Origin: Macrolepiota albuminosa
Lineage: Eukaryota; Basidiomycota; Agaricomycetes; Agaricales; Agaricaceae
Length of the DNA: 64,000 nucleotides
Reading direction: 5' to 3'
NCBI GenBank assembly: GCA_027475525.1
Contig: JAMWFC010000055.1
Coordinates: 1,530,212 to 1,594,211, forward strand
Shown here: in pieces, positions 18,560 to 30,185 of the stretch
Numbering within the stretch: position 1 is the stretch's first letter
Layout of the letters: every line of letters begins with the position of its first letter
The notes under the pieces: generated by a model
The model's database searches: none
Told to the model about the DNA's origin: nothing
The model's input: the letters and a program-made list of their open reading frames with translations, nothing else
Position numbers and translations under genes: made by a program

Positions 18560-20090
18560 CACATGAATATATGTGCAATTCTGTTCTAGTTTTTGCAGAT
18601 GCTGGCCATTTGTGCACACTGGGTCCTGCACCGAGACAGGCTTGCCCCGTTTTGCCTCAACAAACCCCCAATGCGGCAAAAATCCCTTCAAATAACCCTC
18701 ATGGGCAAGGGTCTCCAGAAAGTCTGCATCCCAAAGGGGCGGGAACCGGTGACCATGTGATCACTTTGACTGATTCCTTTCTTCTTGAGCTTTTTTGTGC
18801 TTAAGGACTTGAGGTCAATCGTGAGGGTGAGTGTCATTCCAGTTCCCTTGTATTTTCCTTTGGCACTTCGTGCATTGTCTTGGTGCTTTGAGCATTGTCC
18901 TGGCACTTTGTGCATGAATTTTCATTGGAGTGCTTTGCGCATATTCAGGCATGATGCACATAATTTTTTCAGGCGCTATGCATGTTTTTTAGGCACTTTG
19001 TGCCCTCCCTGGTGCTATGCACAGTGTCTCTTTTGTGCCTTCAGAGTTAGGCTCATGTTTTGTCATTCTCATTACTCTTCGTCCACTTCTGCTTCCTTGT
19101 TTTGCTGTTGCCTTGTTTATTTTCTAACTGCTCCTTGTAACTTGTTTTGCTGATGTTACGTTTTCTATCAGCATTGATGAATCATGTCTACGCAATCCAT
19201 GAAAGGGCAGGCCTTAATGCTACAGGTGAAATTCATGCCCCATCCAGTGGCATCAGTCTAGGGGTGGATGTGATTCTGCCTCTTATTGCCCCATCCAGCT
19301 TGCACAAAACCTCTGTGTTACCAATTTTGCTGGGCCGTGAAATTGTTCAACTTATCCAGAGCTTTTGTATTTCGTGACCTCACTGCCCGTGTTTCTGGCC
19401 TTGGGTCTTCTGTGGCTTGTCCTCAAAGCATTCTTCTTGCCAAACCTTCTTTCTGTGTTCCTTTTGATTCTCCTGGCACTTCCTACCCTGCTTGGGTACT
19501 GCAGAACTTACTTCCTGAAGTTGGAAGACTTTTTTTGTCTTCTGATAAGGTATTTCCTCATAAAGTGGTGTATTCTTGACTATGACCATTGTTTGCATGC
19601 TTTATTCCTGTGCAAATCTCACTCTTTTTGCATGGACAGATTCCAAGTCAATATTTAGCAGGAATGTGTCGCTGGTCAGCATGCACAGAAAGTGCAGACC
19701 TTGGATAGTTGGTTGACTGAGATGGAATCCTTTCTTGCTCAGTCTTGCCCCTCATTGTCAAAGTCCCAAGACAATCCTGGTTCATTGACAAATTGTTTCA
19801 AATGCATTGCCTGTGGTTTGTTGGATCACCAACTCTCAGGCTGTCATTCTGTCCCTTGGTTTTGCCACTGAGAAAATAGATCATGGTGCACTTTTACAGG
19901 TACTTATGTCTGTTTTACATTCAATAGGATGTCCACTTGTGACAAGAGTATCAAATGCACACATTTCCACATATGCTCCTTGTGTGGAGTTTCCTCTCAC
20001 AGAGCAGAGATGTGTTCCACTTGATTCTCTCTTTCCAATTGCAACACCCCTGTAGCCGACCATTGAGAAACATCTCTGCAGGGAGCTAAG
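18560..20090 (+). pseudogene. element D gag, decayed, after E
   Basis: The frame NYQDISPSV/AHEYMC continues to GDHVITLTDSFLLELFCA (compare GQVIMLTEAQLQSFLRT in E). It is followed by an intron-like stretch with repeats (18820-19040). Then come fragments SSDKVFPHKV (about 19530), SFCMDRFQVN (about 19630) and the zinc fingers CIACGLLDHQLSGC and CSLCGVSSHRAEMC (19805-20010). Stops and shifts occur throughout, and a block between KVFPHKV and SFCMD is deleted. CpG is depleted. It is an old relative of E in the opposite orientation. Confidence 0.75.
18840..19035 (+). repeat. ggcactttgtgc-type repeats in the D gag intron
   Basis: Degenerate copies of a ggcac-(n)-gtgc core recur about every 22-30 bp. 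The position corresponds to the minisatellite-bearing intron of element E. Confidence 0.5.
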
Positions 20091-20322
20091 GTGTTGGAAC
20101 AATTTGTGGAGGTACCAAAAGGCCTCTACTTGGGGTTTGATATTGGTATTGGTTCTGTTTTTCTTGCATGCATGTTTTCTCCTCCCAATTATTTTTGGAC
20201 CCCTGAGGCCTGTGAATTCATTAATTCTAAGTATTCAACAGAATTCATGTTGAGCAGAGTCTCTCCTGGATTCATCACTGACATGGCTAGCCATGCTTGT
20301 TTGGACCTTTTCTGTAACAAAG
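20091..20322 (+). pseudogene. element D reverse transcriptase, first piece
   Basis: FVEVPKGLYLGFDIGIGS, then EACEFINSKYSTEFMLSRV, aligns to FAGVPEGLSKGFSIGLDS and EARDFIISKYSTEIKLGRV of E. The frame stops where the chromovirus C begins (TSD ttttc at 20318-20322). The gene resumes at 43946. Confidence 0.8.
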
Positions 20323-20541
20323 TTACAGTTGAGTGAGAGCTTAATGTTCACACTGCACAGAATCAGACCAGTCTGGTCTATTGACTATGTAGTATAAACA
20401 CAAAATAAGCTGCTTAGTAAGCAGCACATGTAACCTATTTATAGTACAGTAAATAATAATATTATATTATGATAATAATATAATATTGACTACAGTAAAT
20501 AAAAGCTATGTGGCCAATGCCACATAGCGGACTACACTACA
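20323..20541 (-). repeat. element C 3' LTR
   Basis: 219 bp, TGTAGTGTAGTCC...AGTTACA... with TG..CA ends. It opens with a hairpin (ctatgtgg/ccacatag) and has an AT-rich centre. Just before it on the minus strand lies the polypurine tract aattggggggtg (20553-20542). Confidence 0.85.
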
Positions 20542-20586
20542 CACCCCCCAATTAGACTGAACTACAGTCTCAAAATACTCCAACGG

Positions 20587-22193
20587 TCAGGCCATCAGTA
20601 AGTCAGGGACGGGGGCAATTGGAGAGTCCCCAGGCTCCCAGAATGGATTAGCAGTTGCGTCATCCATGTCGTAGTCGAGAAGTTCATCCTTGGGTGCGGG
20701 CTCATAGGAAGTGCCCAATAGCCCTGCAAGAGGCAGGGAGTCGTCATAGTCCCGTAGTGGGGACAGTGTAATCGTGGGGTTGACAGTCGGCCCTGGAGTA
20801 GGAGGGTGGGGATCAGGAAGATCTCCCGTGTCGGATGGGTACTGGCGCGTCCAGATCTCTTGGGCGTGTATGTCCTGCCTGATGAGGAGGTACATCCCCT
20901 TGGTGAACATGTCATCAAATGCATGATGACTCTCCTGCTGCTGGAGCATAAGTTGTTGGCAGTTGCCAATGGTGGCTTCATGCCACCCATCCCACTGAGT
21001 GAGGGACTAAGGTGTCCCATAGTGATCGAGGCGTTGTAGCCTCTCGTCATCGATGGCAGCTGCCTCGTTGTATAGCTGGCTGTCACTGAAAAACATGTAG
21101 GCCAAGTAGGTGACCCCATAGGTATATGCATGGTCAGCCCAGCTGACTGGGATTTGATTGTGAAGCAGGACATGTAAAGTGTCCGAAGTGGTAAAGATGG
21201 AAGCTGAAGCTTCCAGGATGTCTACTGCCCAAGCCTCAAAGGTCGGGTCCTTGGTGGAGAGGGGCACAAAGGCTTGCCCCGTGGCTGCCCTGTATTTGCC
21301 GATGGCCTCTTTATAGAGGCCTGGCCGTGCAAAGACATAAGCCAGGTGTTTGTACACCGTGGACTTGGAGGGGCAGCTCATGCTGATAGCGTGTACGAGC
21401 GCAAACCCAAAGAGGCTGCACCAGTGAATACGCATGGCACGGTCCATGGCCAGACCAGTCCACACATTGGGCATTCCAGGATGCCCATAGAGAAGAGCAT
21501 AGGAGCCCAGGTAGTCCAAAGCAAAAGGCTGCTTTGGGTCAGAGGGAGTCAGGCCGATGAAGGCCAGTCTCCCACTTTCCTTGCGGCGATAGATCTGCAA
21601 AGGGGCAATCATTCACGGGACTTTCTCCTGCTCCTCTGAACTCACAAAGGGTACCGCAATAGTCTTGTACAGAATCTTGTTGAGTAATTGAGACATTGTT
21701 TTGTCTCAGGCTGTGGGGTGACAATTCATAGTCACCCGTTTGAATTCGTTGAGCAGGAGGTAGCCCAACTGATGCTGACAAATTGGCGTAAACTGGTTGT
21801 TCACCAGTGCATAGAGCCTGCAAAGCTCTCAAGGACTGTGGAGGAACCCGCAAGGTGCAATTTGGTACACCTTACCATTGTGGGGCATATGCATGGCATT
21901 GCCCTCTTTGTCAGCCTCAAAGGCCCTGGCTGCGCAGGCTTCTTGCCTGACAAAAATAGTATTGGTCACTGGCGACCAATAGAACTGGGGGAATAACCTC
22001 ACACCAAAGAATGAGTTTTGGTGCTCAATAGTGTGATCACGATAGATCACCACACCAAGCGCATCAGGGATGTGCCCAGTTTCATCCTCAAGGAGGGCAG
22101 CTCCTTGTTTGGCGCTATCTTGCGCCTGACAGTCCATCTTGGCCAGTCAATTGCTGTTGCGCCGTTTGTGTGCCATGCATTGTGCTGCCATCT
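20587..22193 (-). pseudogene. element C ORF3, C-terminal part
   Basis: Reading leftward from the A insertion: GAALLEDETGHIPDALG, FYWSPVTNTIF, then (with small shifts near 21610-21860) LAFIGLTPSDPKQPFALD, MRIHWCSLFGFALV, HNQIPVSWADHAYTYG, and the natural C-terminus ...PIAPVPDLLMA at 20587. This copy preserves the last approximately 80 residues that element A lacks. It is about 80% identical by eye to A in the globular region, with conservative changes. The family is unknown to me. The N-terminal part lies beyond A (33252-34780). Confidence 0.6.
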
Positions 22194-22198
22194 TATGC

Positions 22199-22431
22199 TG
22201 TAGCGTAGTCCGCTATGTGGTGTTGGCCACATAGCTTTACTTACTGTATAGTAGTAAATATTATATTATATTTATTATAATATAATATTATTTACATTAG
22301 TATATAATTAGTTTACCCTGCTGCTTACAAAGCAGCTTATTTTTGTTTTGTACTTCATAGTCAATAGACCGGACTGGTCTGATTCTGTGCAGTGTGAACA
22401 CTAAGCTCACAATTCCTGTAACTTCGTTACA
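22199..22431 (+). repeat. element A 5' LTR
   Basis: 233 bp, TGTAGCGTAG... to ...CTTCGTTACA, TG..CA ends. It has hairpins ctatgtgg/ccacatag near the start and agaccgg/actggtct near 22370. Confidence 0.9.
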
Positions 22432-22448
22432 TTTTTTTGAATCCGCCA

Positions 22449-22468
22449 GCTAGGATCTATTGCCTAGC
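22449..22468 (+). other. hairpin just inside the 5' LTR in place of a standard primer site
   Basis: gctagg and cctagc can pair around an 8-base loop 17 bases after the LTR. The same sequence follows the LTR of C. No TGG-initiated tRNA-complementary primer site is seen next to the LTR. Confidence 0.45.
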
Positions 22469-25400
22469 ATCCGACGTCAGTCGTTGAGTTCGTTGACAGA
22501 ACTCTATCAGCTTCTCGAGCTTCTTGCACAGCCACACTGTGCAAATTTCAAACAGGGGATCAATGAGTAATCCCATACCTGCAGCGCCCACTGACGGCAG
22601 GCGAAATGCCCACGACCTACGGGGAGACCCAGCAGACACCCAGGACGTGTCAGCGTCCAATGCGGGTCAGGTAAGACCCAAGGCTCGAGACCGAGGTCAG
22701 AGTACCGACCTGGCTGGGAATGAGAGCGAGGCCTGGAGAGCTGAAAGCTCACAGCAGGACAGTCCGCAACGCCTCCAGGACAAGATGCCCAGGGGATTAA
22801 CGCCCCCAGTTACACAGCTGCCAGGAGGACCGCAACGGTCTAGCTGATTGGCTTCCAAAGGACCCCCGCAGGACGGCCAACAGTCAACCAGCACCTATGG
22901 CGCCCCAGGAGATGCCGAGTTGTCAGTACAGATTGGGAGAGCCCTCTCTGCAAGCTGGAGCAGTGGGACCAGGCGGTCCACAGCGGGTCCAATGCCTTCT
23001 AAAGTAGCGGAAGCCCGCTTAGAAGAGATACTGGAGGAGGCTGCAAGGCCTGAAGTATACCGCGTGGAAGATCGATTCCCATGCACACCAGCAGTGGAGG
23101 AAGCTCCGGAGGGTGTAGAGCTTCCAGAGGAGGTGATGGAGTCGTCAAGTGATGATGACGCCGGAGCAGAGGAACAGCGGCTGAAAACCGCATACACCGT
23201 GCGCTTGCGGGTGTTCTGGGACTTGCACCCAGAGGTGATGAAATACACTACCCAAGCGCAACTCGAGCGCTACGCATCAGCCCATATAGTAGCACTTAGG
23301 CGACAAGGGCACGAAGTGCCCAATGTATTCAGTACAAAATATACTGATTTGATGGTGAGAGTGCTCACGATGGAGCTGCAAATGTATGTGCAGCGTAAGG
23401 CCACATGGCAATTGGGGGTATCGACCCCCTGGAGCCACACATCTGAGGAATGCTCAGCATGACGCAATCAAGACGTCGGAATCGAGCTAGTGGAGGCACT
23501 AGCACGGGTGCAAGAAGTGCCCGAAGTAAGACCGGTGAGTACTTTTCATACTCCAGCAGGACAAGGGTGGCGTGAGGAGCCCCTGCACATGCGTAACCAA
23601 GACCTTAGGACAGATATGTCAGGTCTGGATGGGCACGATAGTACTGTGCTCAAAGTGGAGAGCGAGGCATCTGTGATGCCGCGCATGCCCATGGCCGAAA
23701 CGTTGAGTGACAGAGTCGCATATCAACGTATGCGCAATGGCGACCTCAGGACTAAGGGACAATCCCTTATCGACGATCAGGGCATTGTATTCGAGGGCAC
23801 TAAGCCCATTGACAAGATGCGTTGTCAATTTGTCACACAGGGTCAGAAGAAGCAAGCTTCTCCAGGTCCAGGGCAGTGCAACGATCATGATCGAGATGGC
23901 GCCACAAGACGTGATGTCCCTGGTAACAGCCAGGATGACGGTCCTAGGTCGATTCCTCGAGACGAGGGCAATTATGCCCACAGTCGAGGAGGCTCGGGAC
24001 GTCCTCCGCAAAGTGGATGAGGGAAGTCACTTCTCCAAGCCGCTGATTTGGCGACTAGATCCCTGGGTCAGCGGGAGGCCATTCGAATGCATCGTGAAGC
24101 CATGCACGATCGCCTGCATCGAGTAGTCGATGATGCCCTGGGCGTAACCTTACAGTTACCAGACGGAGTAAAGCTGCATAAGGCAGACAGTAGGCACATT
24201 TGCGCCTATACAGGCACATCCAAGTTCAGCGACCTGGAAGATTGGGCGATGGATGTATGCACCCATCTTGCCATGTGCTTATACGGAGGTGACCGTATGG
24301 AACGAGAACGAATCTTTGTTCTGCCTGAGTTCTTGGCCGGAGAGGCCATGGGTTGGTTTCGACAGGCAGTATTGCACGTCAACTGTGTCCAATATGACTG
24401 GACGTTTAAAGGAGTCCTTACAGGACTGTACGATCGATTCGTACACCCCTCAACGCTCCAGGATGCACGGCGGGACTTCCAGTCTGCCAAGTACACCGAG
24501 AAGTTGGGAGTACAAGGGTTCTATGATACCCTTAATGACCATGCCCAGAACATGGCAGTATACCCGGACGGGTATACAATGCTCAAAACGTTCTTGGATG
24601 GCATTCCAGCGGACATGCGCTGCTATTTGATACGTGAGGACGGATTGTCCCCAGAAGTCAACGATGTGGAAGAATTTGTGGCATATGCCATCCAGTATGA
24701 GCAGTCTCTGAAGACTGCTAACCACTACAAACATCGGAGTGGACACAAAGGGGGACCCAGGCGACTACCGCCTGGTGGGACACCCTCACGGGGTCAGCAT
24801 GTGGGGACCTTCCTGGCCAAAAAGACCGATTTGGACCGTGACCGCAACACGTGGTTTGTTGTACGCAGAACCCCTGCTGCGAACCGAGGGCGGAGCCGCC
24901 CACGCCCAGAGCAGGCGCTGGACAGAGAACGTCCTAAACCAAGGCCAGACTTCAAGCCGGCCAACCCACCGGGGCAGTCGGGGACTTGTTTCGCGTGTGG
25001 CCAACCAGGCCACTACGCTACCAACTGCCCTGCAAAGCCAGGAACCCCAAGGAAGGGGTATACACCCCGCGCCCACCTTCGAGCTGCACATACTGCAGCC
25101 GCAAGTGGGAGTGATGGAGACGTATCTGCTGATTCTGAGGCAGAGCACCCCACAAATGACCAGGAGCCTCCAGAGGAGGCATCGGGCGCCGAGCCTGAGA
25201 GTGTGGTCGTGGAGGGGGAGGAGTACGTCACAGTCGATGTATATGACAATGTCTACGACAATGAGTATTACAGTCGTGACAGCGACTCTGAGTGCCTAGC
25301 GGCAATGACGGATTGGCCGTCCACAAAGGATCCCGAACAGAATAACGTGGTTTGGATGAAGAAGGTGACCCTTCGTTGTGCTGAGGGCACTTTGCAGCAC

Positions 25401-26068
25401 CCTACATTGAAACGAGCAGACAAGGAGTGCCTGGTCTCGTATGTGGACGTAGACGGCCACAAGGCATGGACCCTATGGGACTCTGGGAGTACTACATCGG
25501 GCATAACACCCCAGTTCGCCCATGTATACAGAATATCCATGCAGGAGTTGGATACGCCATTGGCGTTACAGCTGGGCACCGTAGGGAGCCGAGCCATGGT
25601 GCAGTATGGGACAAATGTGAATGTCCAAATGCTGGGCTCACGTAGCTGGGAATACATGGATGTAGCGAACTTTGATCGCTACAATATGATACTGGGAACG
25701 CCATTCATGCGGCGTAACAAAGTCATATTAGACTTTGACCATTGTCAGGTGCTAGTGAATGGGAAAGTGATCCCAGCCAAGCGAGCTACAGCAAACGACA
25801 CAGATAATTGTCTGCGACGTCATCGCACTATGGAGAAATGCAAGGACTCTCCATGACTTGGCCGGCGCAGAGTGCCGACGGTGGAGGATGGGGAGGAGGA
25901 AGTGCAGGCTATGCCTGGACTGAGCGCAGACCACAACGTGGTAATGATGAGCGAGGAGGAGTATCAAGCCTCCAAGAGGAGCAACGAGCGAATAATCGCT
26001 CCTGAGATTCGAGGCGCAAGGCCTCCAGACAAACGCCATCGCAAGGCGAGACGACGGGAGGACTCAGT

Positions 26069-26222
26069 GGATGTATGTCCACCTACGTCCTCACGAGTCA
26101 AGTTGGAAGACTTGAAAGACAGCATCCAAGAGGCGGAAGCCTCAGGGATGTATGTCCACCTACGTCCTCACGAGTCAAGTTGAAAGACTTGAAAGACAGC
26201 ATCCGAGAGGCGGAAGCCTCAG
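26069..26222 (+). repeat. 77-bp tandem duplication in element A
   Basis: 26069-26145 and 26146-26222 are alike except for two bases. It shifts the frame by two. See the artefact finding. Confidence 0.9.
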
Positions 26223-27602
26223 AAGAGGGGGACACACGGTCCCTATGGGAGCGACCAGCCCCCCTACCGGAGTACGACTGGGCATACGACCCCCGAATGC
26301 CGCAAGAGTGGAACGAGCTGGTGGCAGCCACGTGTGCGCAAAATGCGCACCAGAGACAGATGACCGTCAAACCAGCATATTGCCAGCCAGCCCCGGACGA
26401 GGTGTCCATAGTGTACTCGCTTGTACATGAGGGAAGAAGCCTCGTGGCTTATAAGGCAGCGGCAGCGGGTGCTCCGCTGAGACTACATATACCCGATGAC
26501 AGTGTCAATCGAGTGCTCGCAATGCGTGAGCAGTATGCACCACCGCCTCGGCCACCCTCAGAGACGGTGGAAGTACTTCCCCTGGTATGTATGAAGGGGA
26601 AGCAGAAGGCGACAAGTCTTCGTGAGGAAGATATTCCTTGGTTGCGTCAGCAATGGCAAGAAGAATTTGCCGACATGGTCAACGGGACCAAGGAGGAGCT
26701 TCCACCATGGCGGGAGGTGAACCATGAGATCAATCTCATAGACGAGAGCAAGCAGTATAAGTACCACTTGCTGCGCTGCCCGCACGCCCTCCAGGAGCAA
26801 CTACGCAATAAGACTAATGGCTATTTGAATGCTCAATGGTGGTCCCCATGCACCACCGCTCAAGCTGCACCATTATTGTGCATCCTGAAGAAGGATGGAA
26901 CCCTTCAAACAGCTCTTGATGTGCGTCAGCGCAATGACAATACCATAAAGGATGTAACTCCTTTACCAGATCAAGAGGTGATCCGGGAAGACGTGGCTCG
27001 GGCAAAGTATCGCTCGAAGATTGACCTTACTGACGCTTACGAGCAGGTGCGCATTTGCACCGAGGACGTACCCAAGACTGTATTTGCGTCAATCATGGGT
27101 ACGTTCACGAGCAATATAATGCAGATTGGAGACTGCAATGCTCCAGCAACTTTCCAGAGGCTAATGACCTCTATCTTCTGAGACGTAATAGGACGTTTCA
27201 TGCACGTCTACTTAGATGACATATTCATCTACTCGGATACTATGGAGGAGCATGAGCAGCACCTCAGAGTCGTATTCGAACGACTGCACAAGTACAAGTT
27301 GTACTTGAAGTGGAAAAAATGTGAGCTCTACGCTCAGAGTATAGACTGCCTAGGGCATGTCATAGATGAGCGGGGTATCCACCCCAATCAGGACAAGCTC
27401 GATCGCATTTGGGAGTGGCGCACGCCCCAAAACTACAATGACATCCAACGATTCGTTGGCCTTGTCAACTACATATCGAGCTTCTTGCCCGATGTCACAG
27501 CCTATACTGGGCCACTTATGGCCATGACGCAGAACGGGTCACCATTCAATTGGAGGCTGTTGCACCAGCGGTGCTTTGAGATGGTCAAACGGATCTGTAC
27601 GA

Positions 27603-27756
27603 AGACTCCGGTGATTCGACCAATCGACCCTAGATGGGACGAGCCAATATGGCTCATTTGCGACGCGTCCAAGACAGGCAGACTCCGGTGATTCGACCAA
27701 TCGACCCTAGATGGGACGAGCCAATATGGCTCATTTGCGACGCGTCCAAGACAGGC
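27603..27756 (+). repeat. 77-bp tandem duplication in element A RNase H
   Basis: 27603-27679 and 27680-27756 are identical. Reading through a single copy keeps ICDASKTGVGAMYG in frame. Confidence 0.95.
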
Positions 27757-28846
27757 GTCGGAGCCATGTATGGCCAGGGAAGCAGCTGGCAGACGTGCTG
27801 CCCAGCAGGGTTCATGTCGAAGAAGTTCACGACAGCCTAGCAAAACTATGCGGTGCATGAGTTGGAGACTCTTGCCATACTCGAAGCCCTCCTCAAATGG
27901 GAGGATAAGCTGATGGGATATCCCATCCACATCATAACAGACCACAAGGCCCTTGAGTTCTTCAAAACTCAGGTGAACTTGTCGCCGCGTCAGTGACAGT
28001 AGATAGACTACATGTTGAGATACCAGTTCGACATCACCTATGTTAAAGGTGAACTCAACAAAGTGGCAGACTGCTTGTCGCGCTACTTTGAGAGTGATGT
28101 AGTTGGGGAGGCTCACGAGCCTCATGAGTATGTGCAGGCAGACTGCCGCATAGACCCTGATGGAGAGGATTTACCTCTCCACCAATACCAGGAGCTCAGG
28201 GAGCATGTCCTGGAAGTACGCGCTATGCGTGACGATGAACGGAGGTGAAGCACTCGCCTCAGAGAGCAGCGTGAAGAGCGGGACGTAGCTGCCCAGTTGC
28301 TCAAGGAGCATGAAGCTGTGGACCCAGCGTCCACTAGGGAGCACAAGCGCCACGATGTACCCGCTACGCTTGCGGAGATGCTCAAAGGCGAATTGCCTTC
28401 ATCCCAGCCTCCTAGCCTAGTCAATGACGACTTCCAGAAGGAAGTGGTGCAGGACTATGGCAATGATTCCCTCTTCACCGAGATAATTGCCAATCCTGAT
28501 GACCATCCTCGGTTCAGGCATGAGCCTGATGGACTGATCACGATGGAGAACCGTCAAGGGGTGGCAGTGGTCTGCCTCCCCTGTACGCAAACCATTGTTA
28601 CGCGGGTCTTGGACCAGGCCCATGCCCTGGTGGGGCACTTTGGTGCCGCCTGGACGTTGGGCTACATCCAGAGATGGTATTGGTGGCCATGTATGGCCCA
28701 AGAAGTGACTAAGTTCTGCGCTTCATGCGCAGCGTGTCAGAGGGCAAAGTTGCCCCCTGGATCCCCTCCCAGGAAGCTACACCAGCTACCCATGCCGGTG
28801 AAACCTTGGGATTCGATCGGAATGGACTTCGTAGGTCCCTTTCCCA

Positions 28847-29001
28847 AGTCCAGAGGGTTCAATTACCTCTGGGTGGTCATATGCTGCATGATGAGCATGG
28901 TGCACCTCATACCGGTGCGAACTAGTCCAGAGGGTTCAATTACCTCTGGGTGGTCATATGCTGCATGATGAGCATGGTGCACCTCATACCGGTGCGAACT
29001 A
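28847..29001 (+). repeat. 77-bp tandem duplication in element A integrase
   Basis: Offset 77 with 78 matching bases. A single copy would keep the integrase frame between the first Asp region and TLTAKELSW. Confidence 0.95.
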
Positions 29002-30185
29002 CGCTGACGGCTAAAGAGCTGTCATGGATCTACCTGAGGGAGATCATCAGGCTGCATGGGCTGCCTAGCACCATTGTGAGTGACCGTGACTCAAAGTTCA
29101 CGTCTCAATGGTGGAGAGAACTCCACAAACTGCTAGGAGCACGACTCCTTATGTCGACGTCCTTCCATCCTCAAACGGATGGGCAGACAGAGCAGGCTAA
29201 CTGCAGTATAGGTCAGATTCTGAGGGCAGTTGTTCACCCTGACCAACGGGACTGGGTGGACTGGTGTCCACTCACTGAGTTCGCGATTAACGCGAGTATC
29301 TCAGATACCACAGGGTATGCGCCCTTTGAACTCAACGGAGGGTACTTGCCCTCCATGCTGCACGAAGTTCGTGCTGATACGGTGGCTCACCGTGGAGTTG
29401 TCGAGTTCGCCAGGCAGGCCCTGGAGAACATTGCGGCGGCACATGACGCCATCATAGAGATGCAAGTCTTCCAGGCAAAAAATGCCAATCACCATAGGCG
29501 AGCAGACCCGCCAATAGCAGTAGGAGCATTGGTCTACCTATCAACGCGTAATCTGAAGCTCTCAAAGGGATGGGCGAGTAAACTCTGCCCGAAATGGGTA
29601 GGCCCATACCGCGTCCTAGACGCAGAGCCAAGTACCTCCAACTACGTGCTGGAGCTGCCTCTGGCATTACAGGAACAACGCATCGTTCCTAAGTTTCATG
29701 TGTCGCTGTTGCGACCATACAGCGCGTCTGATGATGCGCTGTTCCCTAACAGGGCAACCCCGGGCCCCTATGATTTTGGGGCTCGAGACAATGATGAATG
29801 GTTTGTTGAGTGCATAATTGGGCACCGGTGGACTGAGCATAACACGCTCGAGTTTGAAGTATGTTGGTCCCTGGGGGACACAACATGAGAGCCACACTCC
29901 CATTGCTCCAAGTCAGCGGCACTTGACTGTTATTTGGAGTTGAAGGGCGTTAAGCGCCCACATTAATTAAGTAAGCATGCCGGCGCTTAATTTGATCGGC
30001 AGTGCTGATCGCGGCTTGGCTGAGTTGGTCAGCAGCTGTGGCTGAAACACGTCTTAAAAGGCGAAATTTCTTTTTCACCTTTTTCCCTCAACCATGGACA
30101 ACATGCCCGTGGACCCATCTGAGCAGCAGCAGCAGCACCTTGAGTTTGCGCCATCGGTCTTACCGTTGGCTGGAGGGGGGGGCAG

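Larger units (their letters stand above)
22563..29966 (+). pseudogene. element A gag-pol polyprotein with chromodomain, broken by stops and duplications
   Basis: ATG 22563 opens a long gag with a retrotransposon capsid-like domain (about 24200-24700: RIFVLPEFLAGEAMGWF, GFYDTLNDHAQNM). It is followed by a CCHC knuckle (CFACGQPGHYATNC, about 24990-25035) and a protease (LWDSGSTTSGI, about 25475). RT covers about 26640-27310, with YLDD at 27209-27220. RNase H covers 27650-28100 (ICDASK, ITDHKALEF). The integrase has an HHCC finger (28616-28740) and the D, D, E residues in MDFVGPF, IVSDRDSKF and DGQTEQAN. The C-terminal chromodomain (29790-29935: EWFVECIIGHRWTEH) ends at TAA 29964-29966. Stops lie at 22845, 23460, 24018, 25854, 27179, 27838, 27994, 28000, 28246 and 29886. 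Several are TGA where C has CGA or TGG. Chromodomains target such elements to methylated H3 chromatin. Confidence 0.85.

Noticed and set aside
20454..20500. AT-rich palindromic stretch as possible replication origin
   Set aside because: It is the AT-rich centre of the LTR and recurs in the other LTR copies.
29600..29903. Minus-strand frames over integrase and chromodomain
   Set aside because: Shadows of the plus-strand pol of element A.
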